Below are positions 54,310 through 63,799 of a stretch of 64,000 nucleotides of DNA, piece after piece; position 1 is the stretch's first letter, and the number at the start of each line of letters is the position of its first letter. The position numbers and the translations under genes were made by a program. This DNA comes from Rhineura floridana. Taxonomy: Eukaryota > Chordata > Lepidosauria > Squamata > Rhineuridae. Below the pieces are notes generated by a model. The model was not told where the DNA came from. It made no database searches and saw only the letters and a list, made by a program, of their open reading frames with translations. The stretch lies in contig NC_084500.1 in the NCBI RefSeq assembly GCF_030035675.1, forward strand, positions 14,135,100 through 14,199,099, given 5' to 3'.

Positions 54310-54990
54310 TTTCTCCTTTGCTGGGAACGCCTGTAGAGAAATGAGGAAAAGAGCGCAGCTGGTGCAGAACTCAGCGGCCAGATTGCTGAGCGGGGCGGGC
54401 AAGAGGGTCCAAGCTTACAACACTATCCCACTCGACGGCACCGGTGACCAATTGGTTTCTGGGTTTCAAGTCAAAAGTGCTGGTTTTTAAAGCCTCATGC
54501 AGCTCAGGACCCCCAAATAAATAAATAAACCTGAAGGACCACCCCTCCCCACATGAACCAACCCGGACCCAGCATTCCTTATCGGAGGCCCTTCTCCATG
54601 TGCCCCCTCCAAGGGAAGTGAAGGGGCTGACAATGTGAGAACAGGCCTTCTCTGTGGTAACTCCCCAGTTTGTGGAAAGCTCTCCCTAGAGAGGCATGCC
54701 TGGCACCATCGCTGTCTGCTTTGAGGCACCAGGCAAAAGCATTCTTATTTACCCAGGCTTATGGCTTACAGGTGGGAAGATATTTAAGATAGGCTAGTGG
54801 CCTTTGTTAGGCTCATCCTTTAAGGGGGTGGGTAAGACTTGTTCCTTTTAAATATATTGTCAGATGAGTATTTTAGTTTTTTATCTGCTGTAATTTTTAT
54901 CTGATCGTAAGGTCTTTGCTATTTTTATCTTCACTAAGTACAGAGGCACTTGAAGGCAAAACTGCAACTAATATTAATTATAATTCAATT
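54310..54990 (+). mobile_element. L2-type LINE 3' fragment, older subfamily
   Basis: 54355-54410 encodes QLVQNSAARLL-like residues (compare QLVQNAAARLL at 906-916 of the 56.9-kb element). aggccttctctgtggtaac and gcatgcctggcaccatcgc are the final coding part. A short AATA run at 54520 is internal. Confidence 0.8.
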
Positions 54991-55048
54991 ATAATTATAA
55001 TGAATAATAATGCCCTGATACAGCGGTGCCTGGTAAAATACCCTGGTA

Positions 55049-55338
55049 CAGTGGTGGCTGGTACCCATTGTGACTAGCGGGGCAGAAGACAGGGAGCCCA
55101 ACTGCAGGTGGAGCCTGAGCCAATCACAGGCAGAGTCAACCAATTTCTAGTTTTGCCCATATTGTCCTTCCTGCTGAGTTTCCCAAGGGCAGCAACGCTA
55201 AGACTGAGGATGAAGACAGTCACTGCCACCCAATGTACTGGCTGCAAGTAAGAAAGCAAGCAGGTGGGCAGCTGGCTGAGAGCAGGCTAAGGCTGGTGGG
55301 GCAGCACGCCTCTTGCCCCAATGGACTAGCCACCACTG
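55049..55338 (+). mobile_element. hAT-type miniature, family E, reference copy with TIRs and TSD
   Basis: Terminal inverted repeats CAGTGGTGGCTGGTACC and GACTAGCCACCACTG. Flanks ccctggta (55041-55048) and tcctgata (55339-55346) match at 6 of 8. Confidence 0.88.
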
Positions 55339-55344
55339 TCCTGA

Positions 55345-55790
55345 TAATGGGGGGGGGGGAATATCACTACACAGACTGATCTGTCGAGGCAAAGCAGACT
55401 AAGAATCTAACGTCCTGGCCCTCTGAGCCAGCAAACCAATCGGTGCTGAGCACATGCCGAAGCAGTCCTCAGACCACCCCTTTGCCACACAGCCAGCGGT
55501 CGTAGAGAGAATCTACATGTCCCACATTTCACCATGTCCTTTTTGGGGGTATCACGGCAGCAGGGAACTTCCGGCCCACGAGGCCGTTTCAGCCAAGCCA
55601 CGGCCACCGGACGTACAGCAAGCGTCGGCGCTTGCAAAGTGACATGTATGAGACCGTGCGAGGACCAACACTCAGCTGATTGGCAGCGCTTGCAGAGCTC
55701 TGTGCCTTTGCCCGCACGGTCCGATGTCAAATGCGCAGGTAGAGGAAAACGGGTCACCGACAGGCAGGCAAACCCAACCGCACCTGTCTT
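55345..55790. other. Unique-looking, CpG-richer stretch
   Basis: 55480-55760 keeps many CpG sites (ccacgaggccgtttcagcc, gaccgtgcgaggaccaacac). Open frames on both strands match no family known to me. Confidence 0.4.
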
Positions 55791-55794
55791 AGGA

Positions 55795-55962
55795 GCAAAG
55801 GAAGCTGCCTTACTGAGGCAGACCATTGGCCCATCTAGCTTACTGTCTACACTGACTGGCAGCGGCTCGCCAAGGTTTCAGGCAGGAGACACCGGGGGTT
55901 GAATCTGTGACCTTCTGCATGCAAGGCAGATGCTCTACCACTCAGCTGCGGCCCTTCCCCTT
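55795..55962 (-). mobile_element. Ala-tRNA-type SINE
   Basis: aggagcaaaggaagctgcct, tgtctacactgactggcagc, ttctgcatgcaaggcagatg and ccactcagctgcggccc. The centre is shortened. Confidence 0.88.
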
Positions 55963-56324
55963 TCAAACTTGTCCCGTGGGGGGTAGGATAGATAAAAATC
56001 AAGCCGGATCCAGCCGCACAGCCCTGAGGTACAGCAACGCTAAGGGAAAAGTGAAACCGTTGCAAGCATCACTACCACCTTTCCCGTAAGTTATTAGATG
56101 AGCCACATCCCTCGAGATCTTTTAAAAAAGGACCCATCTCTTTTCTGAGGCTGTTAGTGGCCATGAGTTCTGTTGCTACAGAAATTTCAGGTTATATCCA
56201 GCTGAGGCACACTCAGAGGAGACACACTCAAAACGGTGGACTATCTTGTCACAACTAACTTGGGTCCAGCAATTTCAATAGGTCTGACTCCAAGAACGAC
56301 TGGGGTCACATTGACATCAGTCAT

Positions 56325-56544
56325 TTAAAGCAGGACCATGCCACTTTAAACCGTCACAGCTTCCCCCAAAGAATCCTGGGAACTGTAATTTGTTAAGGGT
56401 GCCAAGAAGAGACCCCCCCATTCATCTCCCAATCCACCCCTCTTCCCAGGGAACTGTAGGTCTCCTGACAACTCTCAGCATTTTTAAGAAACTACAGCTC
56501 CAAGGATCCATTGGCGCAAGCCATGACAGTTAAAAGTGGTATAA
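56325..56544. mobile_element. Palindromic miniature repeat adjoining the L2-type LINE
   Basis: Outer arms ccatgccactttaaaccgtc and gacagttaaaagtggtat. Inner arms cccaaagaatcctgggaact and tctcctgac-linked gaactgtagg. The LINE 5' end follows directly at ~56545, so the LINE probably landed at or in its right terminus. Confidence 0.7.
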
Positions 56545-56840
56545 GAGACCCAGGCCCTGCAGGAGAAAGAAAGCATCGCCCCAAGGAAAGGAGAGGCTGC
56601 TGCTGCTGTGCTGCTGCTGCTGCGGGACCACCACCTCCACCACCCTTCCCAGAGGGACTTCTGCCTGGCAGGACCAGGCCCCAGGTACCCAGCCAGCCAG
56701 GACTGATTCTTACCACCTGTCCCTCTTTGGAGGGATACATAAGCCGGCTGGCTGAGGTGGCCTGGGAGACCCAGGCCCTGCAGGAGAAAGAAAGCATCGC
56801 CCCAAGGGAAGGAGAGGCTGCTGCTCTTGCTGCTGTGCTG
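56545..56840 (+). promoter_or_regulatory. L2 5' UTR with tandem monomers, probable internal promoter
   Basis: gagacccaggccctgcagga, gaaagaaagcatcgccccaa and ggagaggctgctgct are repeated 221 bp apart. Monomer 1 is complete; monomer 2 diverges after ~75 bp into a pyrimidine tract. LINE 5' UTRs usually carry internal promoters. Promoter activity is inferred. Confidence 0.6.
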
Positions 56841-56918
56841 CTCCTTTCTTTTTCTTTTTCTTTACTTTTTGTTGGTGTGTTGATGCAATTTGAGATGAAT
56901 GGGTGCCTGATTATATGA

Positions 56919-59900
56919 ATGTATGTTTGTTTATATGCTGTATATATGGCTGTATATATAGCTGTTTTTATACGTTTAATTGTTGTATATTTTAGTTGTA
57001 TTATGTGCTTCAGAGAGAGTTTTATCCATCAGGCAGGGAGACTTGAGGGGGCCCCAATTGCCGTAGTGACGGGCAAAGGAAGGTATGGCGCTGTGAGAAG
57101 GACGTGCCAGGTAAGGGGAACGCGGTCCAGACATGTTGTGGCTGTGCCTTGTTCCGGTCCTTCCCACACCCGCAAGGTCGTTGGTAGTCCTATCAGCCAA
57201 CTCTCAGATCTCCAGTTGCTGTTATTAAATGCCAGATCGGTATATAATAAAACCTCCCTCGTCCACGATTTGATTGTGGATGAGGCAGCCGATCTGGCAT
57301 GTATAACCGAGACCTGGGTGGGTGAGCAGGGAGGAGTTGGTCTCTCTCAGCTCTGCCCACCGGGGTACCTGGTTCAGCATCATGGTAGATCTGAGGGTCG
57401 GGGAGGTGGGGTTGCTGTCGTCTATAAGAGTTCCATCTCACTCACCAAGCACCATGTTCATTCAGTTACTGGCCTGGAGTGTTTGCACCTTGTGTTGGGC
57501 CAGAGGGACAGGCTGGGAATCCTTTTGGTGTACCGCCCACCTTGCTGCCCAATGGCTTCCCTAACTGAGCTGGCGGAAGTGGTCTCGGATATATTGTTGA
57601 GGTCCCCCAGACTAATAGTACTGGGGGATTTCAACATTCATGCCGAGACCACTTTGTCTGGCGCGGCTCAGGACTTCATGGCTTCCATGACAGCCATGGG
57701 GCTGTCTCAATATGTTAGTGGTCCAACACATGTATCGGGGCACACTCTAGACCTTGTTTTTGCTACTGAGCATGGGGAAAGTGATCTGGATGTGGGGAGT
57801 TTTACAACACTCCCTTTGTCATGGACAGACCACTGCTTGCTGAAGTTTAGACTTTCAGTAACCTCTTCCCTCTGCAAGGGTGGGGGACTTATTAAAATGG
57901 TCCGCCCCCGGAGACTAATGGATCCTGAAGGTTTTCAAAGGGCTCTGGGGGATTTTCCGGCTGATAGGACTGGCGCTCCTGCTGAAGCCCTGGTCGCTCT
58001 GTGGAATACGGAGATGACCCGGGCTGTAAACACGATCGCTCCTGCACGCCCTCTCCTGTGTAGAGCTCATACAGCTCCATGGTATACTCCGGAGCTGAGA
58101 GCGATGAAGCAAGATAGGAGGAGGCTTGAGCGGAAATGGAGACGAACTCCCGACGGATACAATTATGCGCTGGTTAGTGCTTCGACTAAGCTCTATGTAG
58201 GAGCAGTGAAGGCAGCTAAAAAACATCATTTTGCTGCCACTATTAAATCATCTCTTTGCCGCCCAGCGGAGCTCTTTCGAGTTGTCCGGGGGCTTCTCCA
58301 TTCAAACCCTCCGGACACGGTGGAATCATCGGAGGCCCGCTGTAATCAGTTTGCCGATCACTTCCAGAATAAGATCTCATGTATCCGCCGGGACCTAGAC
58401 TCTCAAGTTATAGCAGTAGATCCTAGTGAGGTGTCCGGAGCACAGTCTTGTCCTGTTTTGTTGGATGAGCTTCAGTTGGTTCAACTCGAGGACGTGGACA
58501 AGGTGCTTGGACAGGTACGTGCAACCACTTCGGTACTGGATCCTTGCCCCTCCTGGCTGATAAAAACTAGCAGGAATGGAACAGGTAGCTGGGCCAAGGA
58601 AGTGATAAATGCCTCTTTACGAGAGGGAGTGGTCCCGGGCTGTCTGAAAGAGGCAGTGGTGAGACCACTCCTGAAAAAGCCTTCCTTGGACCCAGACAAT
58701 TTTAACAGCTACAGGCCAGTGGCGAATGTTCCATTCCTGGGCAAGGTCTTGGAACGGGTGGTTGCTGGCCAGCTCCAGGCGCTATTGGATGAAACTGATT
58801 ATCTAGATCCATTTCAATCGGGTTTTAGGCCCGGTTTTGGCACTGAGACAGCCTTGGTCGCCCTGTACGATGACCTATGTCGGGAAAGAGACAGAGGGAG
58901 TGTAACTCTGTTGATTCTCCTTGATCTCTCAGCGGCTTTTGATACCATCGACCATGGTATCCTTCTGGAGAGGCTCGCGGAGTTGGGAGTTGGAGGTACT
59001 GCTTGGCAGTGGTTCCGCTCCTACTTGGCGGGTCGTCTCCAGAAGGTAGTGCTTGGGGAACATTGCTCGACACCGCGGGCTCTCCAATATGGGGTCCCGC
59101 AGGGGTCAGTTTTGTCCCCCCTGCTTTTTAATATCTACATGAAGCCGTTGGGAGAGGTCATCAGGAGTTTTGGAGTGCGTTGTCATCAGTATGCTGATGA
59201 CACGCAGCTCTACTTCTCCTTTTCATCTTCTTCAGGTGAGGCTGTCGATTTGCTGAACCGTTGCCTGGCCTCGACAATGGACTGGATGAGAGTTAACAAA
59301 CTGAAGCTCAATCCAGACAAGACTGAGATGCTGTTGGTGGACGGGTTCTCTGATCGGATGGTGGATATATACCCTGTCCTGGACGGGGTTACACTCCCCC
59401 TAAAGGACCGGGTTCGTAGTCTGGGAGTCTTTTTAGACTCTTCCCTCTCACTTGAGGCTCAAGTAGCCTCGGTGGTTAGGAATGCGTTTTACCAACTTCG
59501 GTTGGTAGCCCAGCTACGTCCCTATTTGAGTAAAGAGGACCTTACATCAGTGGTACATGCTCTGGTAACCTCACGTTTGGATTACTGTAATGCGCTTTAC
59601 GTAGGGCTACCTTTGAAGACAGTTCGGAAGCTACAACTAGTGCAAAATGCGGCGGCCAGATTGCTGACAAGGACCAAGCGGTCCGAGCATATAACACCTG
59701 TTCTGGCCAGCTTGCACTGGTTGCCAATATGTTTCCGGGCTAGATTCAAAGTGTTGGTATTAACCTATAAAGCCTTATACGGTGCGGGACCACGATACCT
59801 TGCGGAACGCCTCTTCCGATATGAACCGGCCCGTGCACTACGTTCTGCTACGAAGGCCCTCCTCCGGGTTCCAACTCACAGGGAGGCCCGGAGGGTGATG

Positions 59901-60032
59901 ACAAGATCTAGGGCCTTCTCAGTGGTGGCCCCCGAACTATGGAACAGTCTCCCTGAGGAAGTACGCCTGGCGCCGACTCTGCTTTCCTTCCGGCGCCAGG
60001 TCAAAACCTTCCTATTCTCTGAAGCATTTTAA
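56919..60032 (+). CDS. L2-type LINE ORF2 protein: endonuclease and reverse transcriptase
   Basis: 1,037 codons from the first ATG after an in-frame TGA, with no internal stop. Residues 1-35 are hydrophobic and probably not part of the real protein; Met29 or a later start is equally possible. The apurinic-type endonuclease spans ~95-315: LLLNARSV (Asn104), ITETWV (Glu131), LGDFNIH (Asp237, Asn239) and WTDHCLL (Asp304, His305). The reverse transcriptase spans ~570-850: SYRPVANVPFLGKVLERVV, LLDLSAAFDTIDH (Asp669), GVPQGS (725-730) and the YADD catalytic pair (758-761). A C-terminal region with LQLVQNAAARLL follows. All catalytic residues I can check are present. It nicks target DNA and copies its own RNA. 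The clade call (L2 within the CR1 group) rests on these motifs. Whether the copy is active is unknown. Confidence 0.93.
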   Translation: MYVCLYAVYMAVYIAVFIRLIVVYFSCIMCFRESFIHQAGRLEGAPIAVVTGKGRYGAVRRTCQVRGTRSRHVVAVPCSGPSHTRKVVGSPISQLSDLQLLLLNARSVYNKTSLVHDLIVDEAADLACITETWVGEQGGVGLSQLCPPGYLVQHHGRSEGRGGGVAVVYKSSISLTKHHVHSVTGLECLHLVLGQRDRLGILLVYRPPCCPMASLTELAEVVSDILLRSPRLIVLGDFNIHAETTLSGAAQDFMASMTAMGLSQYVSGPTHVSGHTLDLVFATEHGESDLDVGSFTTLPLSWTDHCLLKFRLSVTSSLCKGGGLIKMVRPRRLMDPEGFQRALGDFPADRTGAPAEALVALWNTEMTRAVNTIAPARPLLCRAHTAPWYTPELRAMKQDRRRLERKWRRTPDGYNYALVSASTKLYVGAVKAAKKHHFAATIKSSLCRPAELFRVVRGLLHSNPPDTVESSEARCNQFADHFQNKISCIRRDLDSQVIAVDPSEVSGAQSCPVLLDELQLVQLEDVDKVLGQVRATTSVLDPCPSWLIKTSRNGTGSWAKEVINASLREGVVPGCLKEAVVRPLLKKPSLDPDNFNSYRPVANVPFLGKVLERVVAGQLQALLDETDYLDPFQSGFRPGFGTETALVALYDDLCRERDRGSVTLLILLDLSAAFDTIDHGILLERLAELGVGGTAWQWFRSYLAGRLQKVVLGEHCSTPRALQYGVPQGSVLSPLLFNIYMKPLGEVIRSFGVRCHQYADDTQLYFSFSSSSGEAVDLLNRCLASTMDWMRVNKLKLNPDKTEMLLVDGFSDRMVDIYPVLDGVTLPLKDRVRSLGVFLDSSLSLEAQVASVVRNAFYQLRLVAQLRPYLSKEDLTSVVHALVTSRLDYCNALYVGLPLKTVRKLQLVQNAAARLLTRTKRSEHITPVLASLHWLPICFRARFKVLVLTYKALYGAGPRYLAERLFRYEPARALRSATKALLRVPTHREARRVMTRSRAFSVVAPELWNSLPEEVRLAPTLLSFRRQVKTFLFSEAF

Positions 60033-60198
60033 GTTACATTGATCTAATTTTAAAAATGTTTATTGTATTGTTGATTGTATTTTAATATTATTTTGTTATT
60101 CATTGTATTTTTATACTATTTTATGTTCACCGCCCAGAGAGCTATCGCTAGTCGGGCGGTATATAAATTTAATAAATAAATAAAATAAAAATAAATTT

Positions 60199-61060
60199 AA
60201 ATGTAAGGTGCAGATGGGCGTTAGCCAGATACAATCTGGTGTTGTGGACTGGTCTCATACATTGAGGTATTTTGTTATTTTTTCTGGGCTGGCTTTTAAT
60301 AAAAGTATTAAGTAGATGTTTTTCTTAAAAAAAAAGTCTTACAGTACATTTGATTGGATGTATTTTTATGCTTATATTTTATGCCACTTTGTGAAGAGTT
60401 TATCTTAAAAGGAAATCAGAAATCCTCTAAATAGTCGTAAGTAATCATAAGATGAAATCGTTGGCCTCGAACATGCATTCCATTTTTTTTATAAAAAATT
60501 GGGCTTTTCATGTGATGGGGTACAAAAGAATGAATCACACACACACACAATATATATATGGATGGATGGAAAATCAGCTCTACATACCAAGGCTAAAGAA
60601 ATGAGTTTTAGTCTCATTTCCTTCTAGAAACAAGAACGGATATTCTAATATCTTGCTACAAACTATTCAGTCTCTCTCACCCACAGTGAAGTAAACCAAA
60701 ATGCATATCATTGCTGCCCCCTAGTGGCCAGAATACAGTCCTTCCTTCTTGAAAACCTAAAAAGCAGGGGGAAATCTACCAATTCCTGTCTCCTTTATAA
60801 CGTTCTATTAAAAGGGGGGGGGAACCAAATCAGACTTCTGTAGCACAGGAAAAGAAAAGAGATAAAGGTTTCACTTGCAGTCTTATCAATAATGCAGCCT
60901 GCTACATGCAGGGGGGTGGGCTGCATCGGTAGCCAACAAATGACCCCAAAATGGGGTGCACCGAGGGCAGGAATGGGTTCAGCCAGCCCAGAAACCTGAG
61001 CCGGTTTCACTGCCATTGTGCAACAGCATCGGGCTCACTTGTCCAGCATCAGCCACAGCT
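60199..61060. other. Unique-looking stretch with short microsatellites
   Basis: (CA)n and (AT)n runs at 60538-60560 and a ggat repeat at 60560-60570. The CTCF-like site at 60712 is the only recognised feature. Confidence 0.4.
60712..60730 (-). promoter_or_regulatory. Strong CTCF-like motif
   Basis: Minus strand TGGCCACTAGGGGGCAGCA fits the vertebrate CTCF consensus (core CCASYAGRKGGC) throughout. Same orientation as the weaker site at 29516. Binding is inferred. Confidence 0.75.
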
Positions 61061-61069
61061 AGGGATGGG

Positions 61070-61452
61070 TGAGAATTTCAATTCCATTCGCATTTCAAGC
61101 AGAATTTATCAAATTTGCAATTTTTGAAACACTATGGGAACCGAAACACAGCCATCCTTCAAAATTCGCATTTATTAGAATTATGAGAGGCAGTTCGCCA
61201 ACTAAACAACTTTTACAAAAGCACGTATATTAGGAGATAGCGTGCATAAAAACGAGTGACAATAATATGCAAAAAGGCATGAAATGATGAGAAATGGCTT
61301 GCAAAAGTGTGTACCTTTGAATTTGGAGAAATTTGCACTAAAATGGTGAATTTTCATGAGGATTTTTTAAAAAAAATTCACAGATCGCTGTAGAAATGTA
61401 TTGGAAAAATGAGGAACAGAGAGAACTGAAACTGAAGCTCTTTCCATCCCCA
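61070..61452 (+). mobile_element. hAT-type miniature, TAGGGATGG family A, with perfect 8-bp TSD
   Basis: TAGGGATGGG ... CCATCCCCA. Perfect duplication gccacagc at 61062-61069 and 61453-61460. This is the clearest boundary evidence for the family. Confidence 0.95.
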
Positions 61453-61460
61453 GCCACAGC

Positions 61461-62220
61461 TGCTGTAAGCATCAGGACTATGGATGCAGCGGTGACCGTG
61501 CTGGTAAGCAACGCTCTTCTGGCGATGGAGGGGGAGTTAAGCTTGCACCCCAGTTCTTTCTTTCTTGCCCAGAATGTTTCTTGACGGAAGTGCCCCCCAC
61601 CTTCAATCACAGATTGTCGGGGTAACTTCCTTAAAGGCTGTCCCCATTCTTTTTCCCACCTTGTAAAAACGAAAGCTTTTCACTGCGCTTTTTCTTTCTG
61701 GCTGCATATGGAGTGCAAGAGAATGCCTGTAAAAAGAAATTTAAGGAAAGGGGTGGAGAAAGTATTTGTTAATAGTTGCCCTCCTTTGCTCGCTCTAAAG
61801 CAACCGGGGCTGGGGGGAGACATATCAAGGAGAGGATGGTTGAAAGGTGGACTCTTTTCTTACCAGCCGCGACGGACACATTTAATGACTCAATGCCAGG
61901 CTGTAGCTCTCTCCCGGGGGAAATGGTCAACATCCTTTGGCACAAGCTTCTCGTCTCCGGAGAAAGGCCGTACCCCTCATTTCCTGCATGCAGACAAAAA
62001 AAAAAGGAATTTTAATCATGAATTTGATGTTGCTTTTTAATGTACATGCTAATGAAGGGGTTGCCATTCTGGTGCCCGTGGGAGCAACGGTGCCCTTGAG
62101 ATCTTTCCCTAGTGCCCATGAAACTTCTGGACACACACACGCTGCCCCTCAGTCATGAAGAAGATGGTGAGGTGATTTCCCTCTCTTGGAAAGTGCACTG
62201 AGCTGAAGGAGGACGTTGGA
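61461..62220. other. Stretch without a recognised element
   Basis: No gene or repeat recognised. A poly-A run lies at 61996-62005. Confidence 0.35.
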
Positions 62221-62224
62221 AGAG

Positions 62225-62430
62225 GGAGGCTCCCTGCCTGAAACCCTGGAGAGCAGCTGCCAATCAGTGCAGACAGTACTGAGCTAGATGGACCAACGGT
62301 CTGACTCCGTAGAAGGCAGCTTCCTGTGTTCCTAAGGGAAGGGCCCTAGCATCTGCTTTGCATGCAGAAGGTCCCAGGTTCAACCTCCGACATCTACCGG
62401 TAGGGCTGAGAAAAGCCACTGGCAGACCTT
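62225..62430 (+). mobile_element. Two partial Ala-tRNA-type SINEs in tandem
   Basis: 62225-62335 is the 3' body (tggagagcagctgccaatca, gcttcctgtgttccta). 62337-62430 is a fresh 5' head (ctttgcatgcagaaggtccc). The order tail-then-head suggests insertion of one at the end of the other. Confidence 0.82.
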
Positions 62431-62737
62431 GCGGTCAAATTCAGATCAAAGATGTCAGCCGACAGGCAGAAGAACAGAGCAAAGAACAGCTGTTGCAATG
62501 AGACTACCCAACTGGCCCTTGGGCAGGTGGGAGGCTGGCCCCTGCCTCTCCCTTCTTACATCAACCCCCAACCTAGGAACATAGAGTGACTCAAAACAGC
62601 ACAGCTCCCCGCCACCTTCCCATTACTCTCGTTATACATTTTTAAGCATGTCTTCACACTCTTAAGGGCTAGAAACTTGGCTTTTACTTTAAATGAAAAT
62701 CCCAAACAACAGCACTTGAATGTTTGGGTCCAGTCTA

Positions 62738-62928
62738 GCTAAGCGGCAGAGAATCTGCTTTGCATGCAGAAGGTCCCAGCTTCAATCCTCGGCACCTCCA
62801 GGTAGGGTTGGGAAAGACCCCCGTCTGAAGCCCTGGAGAGCCACTGCCAGTCAGTGTAGACAGTACTGAGCTACATGACTAATGGTGCGACTCAGAATAC
62901 GTTAGGCAGCTTCCTGTGTTCGTTCTAT
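62738..62928 (+). mobile_element. Ala-tRNA-type SINE, full length, plus orientation
   Basis: Head taagcggcagagaatctgct, ttgcatgcagaaggtccc and B-box-like cttcaatcctcgg; body ctgccagtcagtgtagacag; end gcttcctgtgttcgttcta. Confidence 0.88.
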
Positions 62929-62961
62929 GGGGCAGCCCTTCAGATATTTGGAGAAACTTTT

Positions 62962-63021
62962 ATTTATTATTATTATTATTATTGTTATTATTATTATTAT
63001 TATTATTGTTATTATTATTAT
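62962..63021. repeat. (TTA/TTG)n microsatellite
   Basis: About twenty TTA or TTG trinucleotides, the tail of the reversed LINE 3' end at 63022-63065 (ccatccttcctcccagtagg). Confidence 0.95.
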
Positions 63022-63084
63022 TATATTCCATCCTTCCTCCCAGTAGGAGCCCAGGGTGGCTCCTTCAAGGCGGCTCCTCCAGGG

Positions 63085-63362
63085 AGGCTCATGTTTTCCT
63101 CCATTAGGGCAAAAGGGGCGCTGCCCCACCAACCCCAATCTGCTGTCAGCCAGCCCCCACCAGCCAACCTTCTTACTTACAACCAGTCTAGAGCATGGCC
63201 CTGTTTGTCAGCTTCCTTGCCTTTAGCCTCACTGTTGTGTAGAACTCAGCAAGGAGGACAGAACTAGAATGAGTTGGCTCCGCCCATCATTGGCTCTGGC
63301 TCCACCTATTGTTGGGCTCCCTGCTCTCTGCCCCGCCACTCCCAAATGGGCACCAACCCACC
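63085..63362 (-). mobile_element. hAT-type miniature, family E, reversed
   Basis: ggggcgctgccccaccaacc, cttacaaccagtctagagc, agaactcagcaaggaggac, ctccacctattgttgggctc and caaatgggcaccaacccac. Confidence 0.8.
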
Positions 63363-63798
63363 GCTGCTTTCCCCATTGTTCTTTTCTCCTTGCGCCTCCA
63401 TCTCCGCCCTCTGAACTTGGTCCCAACTTGTCTAGTTAATAGGGGATGAGTTTATTTCAGCCGCTTTCAGTTTTCCAACTTTACATGGCTGTTTTTTAAT
63501 TTAGAGTGTTAGAGGTTTTTTTTTTTTTTGAAAAAAGGATTTCTAAAGCTGCCCACTGGGGCTGAAAGGCAGAGGAGAAATACTTAGATAACATTAACTG
63601 AGGATTAGAGTGAATCTGAAGCTCAACCGTTTTTGTGATCGTTCACAGCAGACACTTTGGCAACTGGGAAATGACGGACAAGAATTCCTGGCGGCGACGC
63701 TTGTCCCAAGATAAAGGATACAGCACGAGTGGCGGGGATGTTGCTAGAAAACAATCCAACATTAGTCCTACTCAGAGTAGGCCCACTGAAATTAATGG
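63363..63798. other. Unique-looking stretch
   Basis: No gene recognised. 63755-63798 has a half-copy of the palindromic miniature (gtcctactcagagtaggcc, tgaaattaatggcagtggg). Confidence 0.4.
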
Positions 63799-63799
63799 C

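Larger units (their letters stand above)
56545..60198 (+). mobile_element. Near-complete L2-type LINE
   Basis: From 5' to 3': a ~375-bp GC-rich 5' UTR with two partial copies of a 221-bp monomer (starts 56545 and 56766); an uninterrupted endonuclease-reverse transcriptase frame (56919-60032); and a short 3' UTR ending in a hairpin (caccgcccagagagctatcg / cgggcggtatataaa) and an AATAAATAAA tail. The same 3' hairpin terminates the L2 fragments at 4.1, 14.6, 41.7 and 46.7 kb. Target duplications are not obvious. The intact frame and full 5' end point to a young insertion. Confidence 0.93.

Noticed and set aside
55407-55826. 139-codon open stretch on the minus strand
   Set aside because: CpG-richer composition keeps several frames open; no domain recognised, and the opposite strand is open too.
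62740-62800. tRNA-Ala gene
   Set aside because: It is the tRNA-like head of an abundant SINE; the acceptor stem does not close and the SINE body follows.
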